This document shows, piece by piece, positions 16,845 to 25,497 of a stretch of 57,198 bases of DNA. Below the pieces are notes generated by a model. The model made no database searches, was not told the DNA's origin, and saw only the letters and a program-made list of their open reading frames with translations. The DNA comes from Thalassolituus sp. (GTDB lineage: Bacteria > Pseudomonadota > Gammaproteobacteria > Pseudomonadales > Oceanobacteraceae): NCBI GenBank assembly GCA_006212115.1, contig PDUK01000008.1:1-57198 (forward strand), read 5' to 3'. How positions within the stretch are numbered: the stretch's first letter is position 1; each line of letters begins with the position of its first letter. Both the position numbers and the translations under genes were made by a program.

Positions 16845-18785
16845 ATGAAAACACCCGATCTCTCGCTGATTCAGTCTGCACTGCAGAAAGCCGCATTGAC
16901 ACAAGAGACGTCCTCATCAGGACGGCAGCGCAACAGCACCGAATTTACCGCTACCGTCACCGATGTACGCCCAGCGCCCTCCCAATCGTCAGGTCGGAAT
17001 CGGCAAGGCTCTGCGGACATTTCAACACGCTTTCTGGTGACTGTCTCAGACGGCAAAAATACGCTGACGCTTAATAGTGAGCAAAAACTGCCCGTCGGTG
17101 TATCCCTTCGACTTCAGAGCACCAATACTGAACCGCCACAAGTAATTATAAAAGGTACTACCACCGCAAACGGCAACGCTGGTGTGGGCTTGCCCCCCGT
17201 GCCTTCGCCATCTCAACTCGCGTCCAATGGGCTGACGCAATCTTTGCCAGAATCGTCTCTGGCCGCTCAGTTACTTCGTGCGGCCGCGCGCCTGCAACAA
17301 ACGGCTCAGGGACGGCTTGATACCGTCAGCCCTGGAACAACACTCCCAGCGTCAGTGAAGGCGCTGCTAATGTCCAGAGCGGGCATGATGCTCACTCAGA
17401 CAGCGACAACAGACGGAAACCCTCGAAATCTTCAGGGCATTCAGTTTGTTAATACGACGCAGACAAACTCCAGCCAGGTAAACAATCAAGCCTCCCCGAC
17501 TGCGCAGACAAGCACGAATACAGCGAGGTCAGGAGCGTTCAATCACTCCGCGACGACTCCAGATTATGCGGCTTTATTAAAGGCTCTGACCGGAGATCTT
17601 ACTCGAGCAGTATCGCCGGGTAACAATCCCTCAGGCAGCATCAACAGTGACCCAACTCTGTTGCAAGCAATTCAGACCTTTACCAATCGCCTGCCTGCAG
17701 CCTCGCAACTCGGCACTGCGGCTGGCGTACGTCAGGCCGTGCAGCATGCTCCTTTCCATCACGAAAGCTCAATGCTGCGTAATGCCGCGGGCGTTCAACA
17801 AACAAGCAATGCGGGCTCTTCCGACTCGGTCGGTTCTGTGTTCAAGACATTGTGGGGACGCCTGGCTCCCTCATCTCAGATTTCCCAAGGCTCGCAGGGT
17901 TCACAAGTCTCGGGACAGGGAACCGGCTCACCACCTCCGACACACTCAGCGGGAATGCAGTCTTCGCCTGCAGTCAGCCTGCGGGAGGCCATGCAGACAC
18001 TCGGCAAGCAGCTCTCGACACACAGCGTCGAATCTCCCCGCGCCGCGGGATCAATGCTGGAGGCACAAGCTCTGCTGAATATACTGGCTGTCGGCGCCGC
18101 CCCGGCAACCGCAACGGGAGAGGCAGGGTCGCTTGTTACCACTGATAACCTCAAAGGGTTGATGCTTCTGTTAATGGGGCGACTGGGCGGTAACCTATCT
18201 GTTAGGGATAACAGCCTAGGAGGAAGTTCTAACGCCAAGACCCAAGCCCAGACACACACCCAGAGCTCTGGAAACACATCAGCCAGAGCATTTTCAGGCC
18301 TCTCAAGTGATGATGGCCTAAGGCCTGAAACAATACGATTACTGCAGACTGCCCTTGCTCAGACAGAATCAGAACAAGTCAGGCTGATACAGACTCAGGA
18401 TACCAGCCAGTTCCAGATCCCCTTACTATGGCGGGACATGACTGAACTGAGACAAGCACTGCTGAGTGCAAAGCGAGACGATCACAGCGACGCCAATGGA
18501 AAAACCAGTGAGCGTAAGTCCCGATGGCAGATCACCCTGCACTTTGACCTCGATAACCTAGGGCCACTGGATATAGAGCTCGACCTCTGCCCTCCTGCAG
18601 TGGCCGCCGTATTCTGGTCAGACACACCCGCCACCCTGAGTGAGCTGAATACAGCACTGCAGCCACTTCGAGAAACACTGACCGCGCTGGGCGCAGAGGT
18701 GGGAGAATTAAAGGCAAGGCACGGACGTAAGCCGCCGGGGGCACAGCCCGTTGTGCGCCACTCATTGGTGGATATACACACATGA
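16845..18785 (+). CDS. fliK: FliK-like flagellar hook-length control protein
   Basis: 646 residues. The first ~540 residues are low-complexity, rich in Ser, Gln, Thr, Ala and Asn with little predicted structure, as in FliK molecular rulers. The last ~100 residues form the FliK C-terminal (Flg_hook) domain: WQITLHFDLDNLGPLDIELD with the later ALGAEVGELKARHG. FliK measures the hook and switches export specificity through FlhB. Its stop overlaps the start of the FlhB-like gene by 4 bases. It is divergent from ccmA; in pseudomonads the ccm cluster also lies close to flagellar/chemotaxis genes. The central part diverges quickly in this family, so assignment depends on the C-terminus. Confidence 0.8.
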   Translation: MKTPDLSLIQSALQKAALTQETSSSGRQRNSTEFTATVTDVRPAPSQSSGRNRQGSADISTRFLVTVSDGKNTLTLNSEQKLPVGVSLRLQSTNTEPPQVIIKGTTTANGNAGVGLPPVPSPSQLASNGLTQSLPESSLAAQLLRAAARLQQTAQGRLDTVSPGTTLPASVKALLMSRAGMMLTQTATTDGNPRNLQGIQFVNTTQTNSSQVNNQASPTAQTSTNTARSGAFNHSATTPDYAALLKALTGDLTRAVSPGNNPSGSINSDPTLLQAIQTFTNRLPAASQLGTAAGVRQAVQHAPFHHESSMLRNAAGVQQTSNAGSSDSVGSVFKTLWGRLAPSSQISQGSQGSQVSGQGTGSPPPTHSAGMQSSPAVSLREAMQTLGKQLSTHSVESPRAAGSMLEAQALLNILAVGAAPATATGEAGSLVTTDNLKGLMLLLMGRLGGNLSVRDNSLGGSSNAKTQAQTHTQSSGNTSARAFSGLSSDDGLRPETIRLLQTALAQTESEQVRLIQTQDTSQFQIPLLWRDMTELRQALLSAKRDDHSDANGKTSERKSRWQITLHFDLDNLGPLDIELDLCPPAVAAVFWSDTPATLSELNTALQPLRETLTALGAEVGELKARHGRKPPGAQPVVRHSLVDIHT

Positions 18786-19066
18786 CGATTCCAGAGCATC
18801 TATTAAACGCCACCGAAGCCGTAGCGCTTTCCTACGATGGAAAAAGCGCCCCCCATGTCAGTGCCAGTGGAGAGGACGACCTGGCGCAGGCCATTATCTC
18901 ACTGGCCATCGCGCATAAGGTGCCTGTCTATGAAAATGCGGAACTGGTCACTTGGCTTGGCCAGCTGGATATTGGCGAAGAGATACCAGAGCAGCTGTAT
19001 CAGGTGATTGCTGAAATTCTGGCATTTGTCTATCGATTAGAGGGACGGGTTCCCGGCCAAGGCTGA
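18782..19066 (+). CDS. Stand-alone FlhB C-terminal-like protein (export switch homologue)
   Basis: 94 residues that match the soluble C-terminal domain of FlhB: AVALSYDGKSAPHVSASG, then KVPVYENAELVTWLGQLDIGEEIP and QVIAEILAFVYRL. The frame begins near where FlhB would be autocleaved, so it lacks the membrane part and the NPTH cleavage motif. Such FhlB/FlhX proteins can stand in for the cleaved FlhB domain during flagellar export. The 4-base overlap with fliK means the two predicted partners in substrate switching are translationally coupled. It ends exactly where the converging TetR gene ends. Confidence 0.85.
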   Translation: MTIPEHLLNATEAVALSYDGKSAPHVSASGEDDLAQAIISLAIAHKVPVYENAELVTWLGQLDIGEEIPEQLYQVIAEILAFVYRLEGRVPGQG

Positions 19067-19729
19067 TTATACGGCGCCTTCGGCCTGATGTTCGAGCGAA
19101 GCCAACAACCAGTCAATATGCGTTTCCACCACATCATCCGGAATCAGATCGACACCAGACAGTAGCTTTGGCAATGCCTTGTAGTAATAGGTATCGATCA
19201 GTCCGTGCAACGACGAAACAAAGAACAGGGCCAACTGCTTTTGTCTCGCGACTGGCGTAGACGCAATCGCAGGGACGGCGTCTGCCAACATAGATAACAG
19301 GTGGGATTGCCACTCTTCAGCAAGACGATCAACCTGCGACAACACGTCACGGTCAACGACTTCAGGGTCCGCTAATGTCATGCGCGGCGGCTGGAACATC
19401 AGCTGATAATATCCGGGCACACGCTGGGCGAACTGAATAAGATGACCTGCGAAGTTGAACAGCGCAGAACGCGGCTCAAGGTGGAGACTCATCTGCTCAT
19501 TGATGTCCTGAAACGCCATTTCAAAACCCCGTCTGCGCGTATAAACAAACAAGGTTTCTTTATTCGGAAAGTAGTTGTAGATGTTGCTAGCGGTCATACC
19601 GAGTTGCGCGGCCAGCTTACGCATGGAGAGATGGTGAAAGCCAACGTCTGCCATTACATGAGACGCACTATCCATAATACGCTCTCGTTGAGCCGCAATT
19701 TCTTCCGGTGTAAATGGCTTCTTAGGCAT
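19067..19729 (-). CDS. TetR family transcriptional regulator
   Basis: 220 residues. The N-terminal DNA-binding domain (about residues 10-60) contains the family helix-turn-helix MRKLAAQLGMTASNIYNYF followed by NKETLFVY. The C-terminal two thirds are helical ligand-binding/dimerisation sequence without a motif I can tie to a ligand. It is transcribed toward fliK-flhB' and divergently from hemN across a 419-base gap in which two CATGTAC repeats lie 22-70 bases before its start, suggesting autoregulation. Target and ligand are unknown. Confidence 0.9.
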   Translation of the reverse strand: MPKKPFTPEEIAAQRERIMDSASHVMADVGFHHLSMRKLAAQLGMTASNIYNYFPNKETLFVYTRRRGFEMAFQDINEQMSLHLEPRSALFNFAGHLIQFAQRVPGYYQLMFQPPRMTLADPEVVDRDVLSQVDRLAEEWQSHLLSMLADAVPAIASTPVARQKQLALFFVSSLHGLIDTYYYKALPKLLSGVDLIPDDVVETHIDWLLASLEHQAEGAV

Positions 19730-19751
19730 AACTCACCCCATATGCTCCAAT

Positions 19752-19798
19752 CATGTACGCATGGTTATTAGTATTTTCGCTGCACAGCATGTACATCA
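19752..19798. promoter_or_regulatory. Candidate TetR operator pair
   Basis: Two related sites, CATGTACGCATG at 19752-19763 and CATGTACATCA at 19788-19798, lie just upstream of the tetR start and 36 bases apart. The second contains the 8-base palindrome ATGTACAT. Location and symmetry fit an operator for the adjacent regulator, but there is no direct proof. Confidence 0.3.
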
Positions 19799-20027
19799 GG
19801 CAGTCTTCTCTGTACCGCCTCAGAAGGCGACTATAAAACGATCAATCACCCGTAAAATCAAGGCCATTCGAGGCCTATATTCATCAATACCGGTCATATT
19901 AGTCGACTTACATGCCGATCAGGGGCGACTCTGTATATTTTATTGACCTGACGCAAGTGGCTACATCGCCGTAGCCCGTTTAATAGACAGACGCCGTATG
20001 CACTGCTGATGGTCGTAACACTTGGTT

Positions 20028-20090
20028 GTCGCAGCGCCTTATTATCACAGCAGTTGGCATTACAGCAGTTTGCTATCACAGCAGTCTGTT
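20028..20090 (+). repeat. Short tandem iterons upstream of hemN
   Basis: Three copies of a 15-16-base unit, each of the form ATYACAGCAGTNNGNT, lie head-to-tail at 20044-20058, 20059-20074 and 20075-20090, with a weaker fourth copy (GTCGCAGCG) just before. The last copy ends 58 bases before the hemN start. The rest of the 19730-20148 gap holds the tetR promoter region, a small GGCC hairpin at 19861-19876, and a weak FNR-like TTGAC-N4-CGCAA at 19943-19956; I see no gene in it. Confidence 0.55.
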
Positions 20091-20148
20091 CAACAAGTAT
20101 TCACTTTCACTGTGAACTCTTTGGTTATTCAATAAACGGGCCAGATAT

Positions 20149-21546
20149 ATGTCATCGTCCATTCAGTGGGACCCACTTATGATCCAGCGTTATGATCAAG
20201 CTGGACCACGCTATACCTCATACCCCACAGCTATGGAATTAAACCCAAGAGTGGACCACGCTCTTGAGCAGCGATTATTGAAAACGCCCGGTGAAAAACC
20301 ACTATCTCTGTATATCCACATCCCATTCTGTCGGGAGCTTTGTTATTACTGTGGATGCAATAAGATAGTGACACATAGTAACGAACGCGCCGCGACTTAT
20401 GTGGCCAACCTTTACCGTGAGATCCAGTTAAAAGCGGCAATGCTTGCCCATGAGGGAACGGCGACCCCAAAAGTGGTTGAGCAGATTCACCTGGGGGGTG
20501 GCACTCCGACCTTTTTGTCAGATGCTCAGCTGTACGATCTGATGACGACACTCAGGCGCCATTTCCGACTCTCCGAGCTCTCAACACGTGACTTCTCCAT
20601 CGAGATTGATCCCCGCAGTCTCCGCGAGAATACCTTAAAGGTGCTGCGCGAGGCAGGCTTCAACCGATTGAGCTTCGGTATTCAGGACATGGATATACGT
20701 GTACAAACCGCCATTAACCGGATTCAGCCCGCATCACTGATAGAAAAGGTCATGCGCGAGAGTGGCCAGCTGGGATTCCGCTCAATTAATCTCGACTTGA
20801 TTTACGGCCTGCCTTATCAAACTCTGGATTCATTTGCAGCTACCCTACGGCAGACCATAGCGCTGCGCCCAGAACGCGTCTCTGTCTTTAACTATGCTCA
20901 CCTACCAGAGCGCTTTCGTTCCCAACGCCGCATCGACCCACGGAGCCTGCCGGACGCTCAGGAAAAACTGGCGTTAATCGGACTTGCGATCCACCAACTC
21001 ACCGAAGCCGGCTACGACTACATAGGAATGGATCACTTCGCCCTGCCTGAGGATGCCTTGTCGCAGGCCCAGAAACGCGGCCGATTGCATCGCAACTTTC
21101 AGGGATACACCACGCATGGCGACTGCGACCTGATTGGCTTTGGAGTTTCTTCAATCAGTCAGATAGATAACGCAATATTTCAGAACACCACCGATATCAG
21201 ACTCTGGCAGAGCGCGATAATGTGTGGCGATCTGGCGACAGCGCGCCAGTGCGTAGCGACCGGAGATGATCAACTTCGACGCGAAGTCATCATGGGCCTG
21301 CTGTGCCATCAGAATATTGCTTTTGAGGATCTGGATCGTAAGTTTCAGATCGACAGTCGTCTCTATTTCCGCTCCGAACTCGAAAGCCTGCTCCCTATGG
21401 CGCGAGATGGGCTAGTCGATATCAGCGCAGAGAAGATCACGATCACCGAGACCGGCCGAGTATTAGCCAGGCAGATATGCATGGTATTCGACAAATATCG
21501 GAATCAAGCCAAATCGAGCACGGCAGCCTTCTCACGCGCTATTTAA
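20149..21546 (+). CDS. hemN: Oxygen-independent coproporphyrinogen III oxidase HemN
   Basis: 465 residues. The radical-SAM cluster motif CRELCYYCGCNK (CxxxCxxC, with the extra Cys) is near residues 62-71, followed by GGGTPTFL and the SAM-binding SIEIDPRS stretch. The N-terminal YDQAGPRYTSYPTA is diagnostic of HemN rather than HemW. It decarboxylates coproporphyrinogen III to protoporphyrinogen IX without oxygen, feeding heme synthesis at low oxygen. It is monocistronic; its stop overlaps that of the converging gene. A weak FNR-like site and the iterons upstream may mediate oxygen control. Confidence 0.95.
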   Translation: MSSSIQWDPLMIQRYDQAGPRYTSYPTAMELNPRVDHALEQRLLKTPGEKPLSLYIHIPFCRELCYYCGCNKIVTHSNERAATYVANLYREIQLKAAMLAHEGTATPKVVEQIHLGGGTPTFLSDAQLYDLMTTLRRHFRLSELSTRDFSIEIDPRSLRENTLKVLREAGFNRLSFGIQDMDIRVQTAINRIQPASLIEKVMRESGQLGFRSINLDLIYGLPYQTLDSFAATLRQTIALRPERVSVFNYAHLPERFRSQRRIDPRSLPDAQEKLALIGLAIHQLTEAGYDYIGMDHFALPEDALSQAQKRGRLHRNFQGYTTHGDCDLIGFGVSSISQIDNAIFQNTTDIRLWQSAIMCGDLATARQCVATGDDQLRREVIMGLLCHQNIAFEDLDRKFQIDSRLYFRSELESLLPMARDGLVDISAEKITITETGRVLARQICMVFDKYRNQAKSSTAAFSRAI

Positions 21547-22112
21547 GGCGTGTCTGGCTGCCACAGTTGCCAGTGGTAGTTACGGTACACCAGATAGACC
21601 GTCGCCTCGAAGGGCTTGTCACGAGACTCCAGTGCACGCCGGATTCTGCGCACCTTCTTCATCTCAGGCTGCGACGTCCAATCTGCCAGCTGGTCGGCGT
21701 ACCAGCGCAGGTGTATTTCTACAAACCACTCCCCGTCGCGCTCAATCGGATCGGTCATGGTAAGGATAGAATGCAGGCGACGACGACCGTACGCGGTCCC
21801 TTCCGAAACGCCTCCTTGCCAATCATACAACCAACTGAGGACCACCCGTTTCCGCCCATTGCCGATGGGTTCGGTCGTAATTTGTCGCTCACGGGTCACC
21901 ATACCGTCCTCGTACAGTGCTGACAGATAACTGGCCTCAGCGCTCTTATCTGTCTGCAATACGGCCAATGGCAATTCGACGGGTTTCCAATATAACCATT
22001 GCCCAGCGTAATCACGATTCAGAACCTCTACAGCCGCATCCTGGTTAATGTAGGGCACGGCGTGAGAAAGACCGCTCAAAAACAATAAAAATATCTGTAA
22101 CAAAGGTTTCAT
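21543..22112 (-). CDS. Exported protein of unknown function
   Basis: 189 residues from MKPLLQIFLLFLSGLSHA, a standard signal peptide cleaved near residue 18. A GGAGGT ribosome site stands 5 bases before this ATG, which decides it over longer frames reaching 22178. The mature part is mixed alpha/beta and Trp/Tyr rich (GQWLYWKPVELPL near residue 37; WFVEIHLRWYADQLADW near 135) without cysteines. I do not recognise the family. It is divergent from the OlsB-like gene and converges on hemN with overlapping stop codons. Confidence 0.7.
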   Translation of the reverse strand: MKPLLQIFLLFLSGLSHAVPYINQDAAVEVLNRDYAGQWLYWKPVELPLAVLQTDKSAEASYLSALYEDGMVTRERQITTEPIGNGRKRVVLSWLYDWQGGVSEGTAYGRRRLHSILTMTDPIERDGEWFVEIHLRWYADQLADWTSQPEMKKVRRIRRALESRDKPFEATVYLVYRNYHWQLWQPDTP

Positions 22113-22245
22113 AATTACCTCCATGCACTTAGGATAGCCGCTCTCCGGCGTTTGGGTGCGAAAGCCCCAACCAAGCATGGAAATGTCATCCCATTGTCAC
22201 AGAACTGTTATAAATTCCGGCGTGAAAAGAGATTCAGGAAAGCAC

Positions 22246-23001
22246 ATGGCACAATCTAATGCACAATTGAGCATCAGTCCGCTCGAGAGTGGCCTCGTGG
22301 CCCGCATTACTGATGATCCGCGTGAAATCCGTCAGGCTCTGGAACTACGTTACCGTGTCTTTGCAGAAGACATGGGCGCAGAGGTGGAAGGCGCAGATCT
22401 AGGTATCGATAAAGATCGATTCGACGACATCTGCCTGCACCTGATAGTGAAAGACAACGACACCGACGCTGTCGTGGCTTACAGTCGCATCCTCACTAAC
22501 GACCTGGCAACCCGCGCTGGCGGTTTTTACTCATCGACGGAATTCGACCTGAGCAATGTTCTGCAACCGGGCAAGACCTACATGGAAATCGGCCGGACCT
22601 GTGTCGATCCTGATTTCCGAAGCGGCGCAGCAATTGGGTATCTTTGGGGATTCCTGGCTGAATATCTCGAAGCCCATCGCATCGACTACCTGATGGGATG
22701 CTGTTCTATCCCGGTACAAGGTGGCTACGAAGAAGCCAACGCCATTATGAATCACCTGCGCGAAAAGCACATGACTGACGCCACGATGCGCGCGGAGCCA
22801 ATGATTCCTGTCCCCTTCGTGGCAACCTCACTGGATGGCAAAACACTGATTCCTTCACTGCTTAAGGCGTATCTGAGAATTGGTGTGAAGGTCTGTGGTG
22901 AGCCCTTCCTGGATAAAGACTTTGGTGTTGCTGACGCCATGATCCTGCTGCGTCGGGAAGATATGAACTACCGCTTCCTGAGCCGTATTCTACGCGGTTA
23001 A
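22246..23001 (+). CDS. OlsB-like N-acyltransferase (ornithine lipid synthesis, GNAT fold)
   Basis: 251 residues from MAQSNAQLSISPLESG; the ATG has an AGGAAA ribosome site. The sequence RQALELRYRVFAEDMGAEV near residue 33 and the later YMEIGRTCVDPDFRSGAAIGYLW are the marks of the OlsB/hemolysin-type GNAT family, which moves a 3-hydroxyacyl chain from ACP to the alpha-amino group of ornithine to give lyso-ornithine lipid. An OlsA partner would be a PlsC-type acyltransferase; two such genes occur later in the window but not next to it. The substrate could also be another amino acid, so I leave the symbol empty. Confidence 0.75.
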   Translation: MAQSNAQLSISPLESGLVARITDDPREIRQALELRYRVFAEDMGAEVEGADLGIDKDRFDDICLHLIVKDNDTDAVVAYSRILTNDLATRAGGFYSSTEFDLSNVLQPGKTYMEIGRTCVDPDFRSGAAIGYLWGFLAEYLEAHRIDYLMGCCSIPVQGGYEEANAIMNHLREKHMTDATMRAEPMIPVPFVATSLDGKTLIPSLLKAYLRIGVKVCGEPFLDKDFGVADAMILLRREDMNYRFLSRILRG

Positions 23002-23015
23002 TAACAAATGATGAC

Positions 23016-23037
23016 GGGCTACTGTCCTCTGTAGCCC
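23016..23037. terminator. Hairpin between converging genes
   Basis: GGGCTAC (23016-23022) and GTAGCCC (23031-23037) form a perfect 7-bp stem in the 104-base gap between the OlsB-like gene and the diguanylate cyclase. There is no T-run, so it may act as a weak or Rho-assisted terminator. The following bases repeat CCTGA four times in a loose 12-15-base rhythm. Confidence 0.35.
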
Positions 23038-23105
23038 TGACTTGTCGTCCTGAATCGGCACCCTGAATTGCAGCCCTGATTCTAGTCTGAGTTTTCCGAA
23101 CCCTT

Positions 23106-24044
23106 TCAGTTAGTCATCAAAGATCGCACTGCGGCAAGATCGACCGTCTCACTGAACCGATTACGACCACCTGATTTAGCTGCATATAAGGCCTCATCAG
23201 CGGCTTCAATCAAGGATTCCATTGAGTCCGCACTGGACGGCTCTGCCCAGGCCAGCCCCATACTTACAGTCACAACCGGACTGGTATCGGACGCTTCGTG
23301 TGGGATCGAAAGTGATGCCAAAGCGGATTGTATGCGCTCTGCGACCACTTTCATTCCCTCGAATTGGATCGAGGGAAGAACAACTGCGAACTCTTCGCCA
23401 CCAAATCGCGCGACCAGGTCACGAGGGCGCTGAGCCTGCTCCTTGATCGCCTTAGCGACTTTGCGCAGGCAGTGGTCGCCATCAAGATGACCGTACTGAT
23501 CGTTGAACGCCTTGAAATGATCAATATCCAACATAATGAGGCCAATATTGCCACCTTCACGCTTCGAGCGTAGCCATTCAGCACGCAGGAAATCATCAAA
23601 ATAGCGACGATTGGCAATCCCCGTCAGGCCATCCGTTACCGATAAGGATTCCAGTCGCTGAAGTTCCTTACGTGCCGCCAGTAACTGTGTGATACGAATA
23701 CGGCATAACTGCGAATTCAGTGGCTTACGCAGATACGCGTCCGCTCCGGCACCCAGTGAAGAAATCTCAACCTCGTCGTCGTCCGGGCCCATGACAATTA
23801 GAGCGATATCTCGCGTTTGAGGGTCGTGCTTCCAGTAATGACAGAAACGCGACAACTGCTGCCCGACAAAACTTTGATCAACAACCAGCAGGTCAGGTTT
23901 ACGCTCGGGCTGGTCAATCCAGTAATCGAGTTGTTCCTGATTCATAGCACTGACTAGGGACATCCCCTTACCCAGTGCCTCACCCAGTTGCGCTTGCACA
24001 GACAGGGTTTCGTCTGCGATTAAAATAATTGGTTCTGTAGCCAT
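23106..24044 (-). CDS. Response regulator with GGDEF domain (diguanylate cyclase)
   Basis: 312 residues. Receiver domain at about residues 5-122: acidic pocket in ILIADET, phospho-acceptor Asp in LLVVDQSF (near residue 57), and the switch Lys in AYLRKPL. GGDEF domain at about 138-300: SVTDGLTGIANRRYF, then the active site RFGGEEF near residue 220. The inhibitory I-site RPRD lies five residues before it, so product feedback is expected. It makes c-di-GMP when phosphorylated. No histidine kinase is adjacent. It is divergent from the Bax-like gene. Confidence 0.92.
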   Translation of the reverse strand: MATEPIILIADETLSVQAQLGEALGKGMSLVSAMNQEQLDYWIDQPERKPDLLVVDQSFVGQQLSRFCHYWKHDPQTRDIALIVMGPDDDEVEISSLGAGADAYLRKPLNSQLCRIRITQLLAARKELQRLESLSVTDGLTGIANRRYFDDFLRAEWLRSKREGGNIGLIMLDIDHFKAFNDQYGHLDGDHCLRKVAKAIKEQAQRPRDLVARFGGEEFAVVLPSIQFEGMKVVAERIQSALASLSIPHEASDTSPVVTVSMGLAWAEPSSADSMESLIEAADEALYAAKSGGRNRFSETVDLAAVRSLMTN

Positions 24045-24210
24045 CGTTCGGTATCCCGACCGTTATCCAGTGAGAATATTATCGACCAGCATATCGGATT
24101 CTTGCGGCTTAGTAATAAAATTTAACGATTAATTACTGGACGCCAGTTAAATTAAAAGTTAGCTATATTTTATCGTCAGTTTTCCGTCAATGTTTTCCTG
24201 TATTGCCCTA

Positions 24211-24237
24211 CCTGAATGAAGCGCTTCCTCTTTCAGG
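24211..24237. other. Nested hairpin in the cyclase/Bax gap
   Basis: CCTGAA (24211-24216) and TTCAGG (24232-24237) enclose the perfect 10-base palindrome GAAGCGCTTC (24218-24227). It lies in the 289-base divergent gap, about 100 bases before the Bax-like start. It could be an operator or a leader hairpin; nothing more can be said. The rest of the gap is AT-rich promoter-like sequence. Confidence 0.3.
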
Positions 24238-24333
24238 AGGCCAATGTAATCGCCCTATCTGCGACATTCCGCCGAAACTGATACACTCTGTAGAACTTTT
24301 AACTCTCATTTTCCCGGAGTCAGTGAGCGTTTT

Positions 24334-25143
24334 ATGCAACGACCTATGCAATCAGTCCGTTCGGTTGTCCTTATTCTCATCAGTATGTCCATTCTCTGGA
24401 TACAGGGGTGCAGCAAGCAGCCTGACCTGATTACCGACTTTGAAGCCGACAAATCTGTCGTCAAAGCGACCCTGCCCGACTTCTCCCGCTACACCAACAC
24501 CAAAGAGAAGAAAGCGGAATTTTTTGCTTTTATGGAGCGTCTGACACACGAAGCCAACCGCGAAATCATGGTAGAGCGCAACGCACTGAAAGCGATTAAA
24601 GAATTCGGCGAGTACGACAAAATGACACCAGAAAATGCCGCCTTTCTGGCGCGTCTGGCTAAAAAGTATCGCCTTGATGACATCACCCCAACGGCCAAAC
24701 AGGTCGAGCGTCTGCTGGTTCGGGTCGCGCCTGTAGCGCCCTCTCTGGCCATGGCTCAGGCTGCAAATGAGTCCGCGTGGGGCACCTCCCGCTTCGCTAA
24801 AAAGGGTAACAACCTGTTTGGTCAATGGTGCTTCAGTAAAGGCTGTGGCATCGTCCCTGAAAGTCGCGCAGAGGACGCTTCTCACGAAGTCGCCGCGTTT
24901 AAAACCCCCTATCAGAGCGTGCGCAGTTACATGCTCAATATCAACCGACATGATGCCTATCGTCAGTTGCGCCGAATCCGTGCAGAAGCGATGCAGAAAC
25001 AAGGATTCGCCTCGGGAACAGCGCTGGCCGGAGGCCTGGAAAGCTATTCAGAGCGTGGGCAGGAATACATTGATGAAGTCCGTAGTATGATCCGTTTTAA
25101 CAAACTCGGACGCTTTGACCACCCTGAGCCGGTCGGGTCATGA
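24334..25143 (+). CDS. Bax-like lipoprotein with glucosaminidase domain
   Basis: 269 residues. N-terminal lipoprotein signal with lipobox WIQGC (Cys near residue 26). The C-terminal half is the glucosaminidase domain (PF01832) typical of E. coli Bax: LAMAQAANESAWGTSRFAKK, with the catalytic Glu in NESAWG near residue 147, then NLFGQWCF and QSVRSYMLNINRHDAY. It probably hydrolyses glycan strands of peptidoglycan from the outer-membrane side. Its stop overlaps the start of the PilZ-like gene by 4 bases, so these two are translationally coupled. Confidence 0.85.
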   Translation: MQRPMQSVRSVVLILISMSILWIQGCSKQPDLITDFEADKSVVKATLPDFSRYTNTKEKKAEFFAFMERLTHEANREIMVERNALKAIKEFGEYDKMTPENAAFLARLAKKYRLDDITPTAKQVERLLVRVAPVAPSLAMAQAANESAWGTSRFAKKGNNLFGQWCFSKGCGIVPESRAEDASHEVAAFKTPYQSVRSYMLNINRHDAYRQLRRIRAEAMQKQGFASGTALAGGLESYSERGQEYIDEVRSMIRFNKLGRFDHPEPVGS

Positions 25144-25469
25144 CATCGTCATATATGCAGGCCACCCTGACACGACATCACTGGTTAGCATTGAAAAGAC
25201 GCCGCCTCCATGGCGACGTTGTCTGGCTGTCAGAAGAAGGCTTAACCCTGGTCAGCGAGGGACGCCTGCCGGTTGGTGCTCGCGTGCATCTCACCCTGCA
25301 GACTCAGGAACACAGTCTGAATGGTGTACCTGCGCAAATCGTAAGAGCAGAACCCGGTATGAATGGTACTCGATACAGTCTGCGCTTCCATAAGCAAAGA
25401 GTTATCGACCAGGGGGGCACGGTCACCTTGCAGCTGTTGAGCTACCTCGCACAGAATTTCAAACAGTAA
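25140..25469 (+). CDS. Small PilZ-like protein (degenerate)
   Basis: 109 residues, no signal peptide or membrane segment. The core GDVVWLSEEGLTLVS, then LPVGARVHLTL and GTRYSLRF follow the strand pattern of PilZ beta-barrels, which bind c-di-GMP. The usual RxxxR and (D/N)xSxxG motifs are imperfect: the latter reads WLSEEG with Trp at the Asp/Asn position, so ligand binding is doubtful. It overlaps the Bax-like gene by 4 bases and is followed after 28 bases by ackA. The PilZ link is by pattern only and could be wrong. Confidence 0.55.
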   Translation: MTSSYMQATLTRHHWLALKRRRLHGDVVWLSEEGLTLVSEGRLPVGARVHLTLQTQEHSLNGVPAQIVRAEPGMNGTRYSLRFHKQRVIDQGGTVTLQLLSYLAQNFKQ

Positions 25470-25497
25470 CGTCAGAACTGACAGAAGGAACTCACCG

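Noticed and set aside
19840..19862. Possible FNR box between tetR and hemN
   Set aside because: The TTGAT-like halves are in the same orientation and at the wrong spacing. The better candidate at 19943-19956 matches only 7 of 10 positions, so I mention it in the iteron entry but do not call it.
24352..25002. 216-codon minus-strand frame opposite the Bax-like gene
   Set aside because: The plus-strand frame has a lipobox and a glucosaminidase motif; the minus frame has no family signal.
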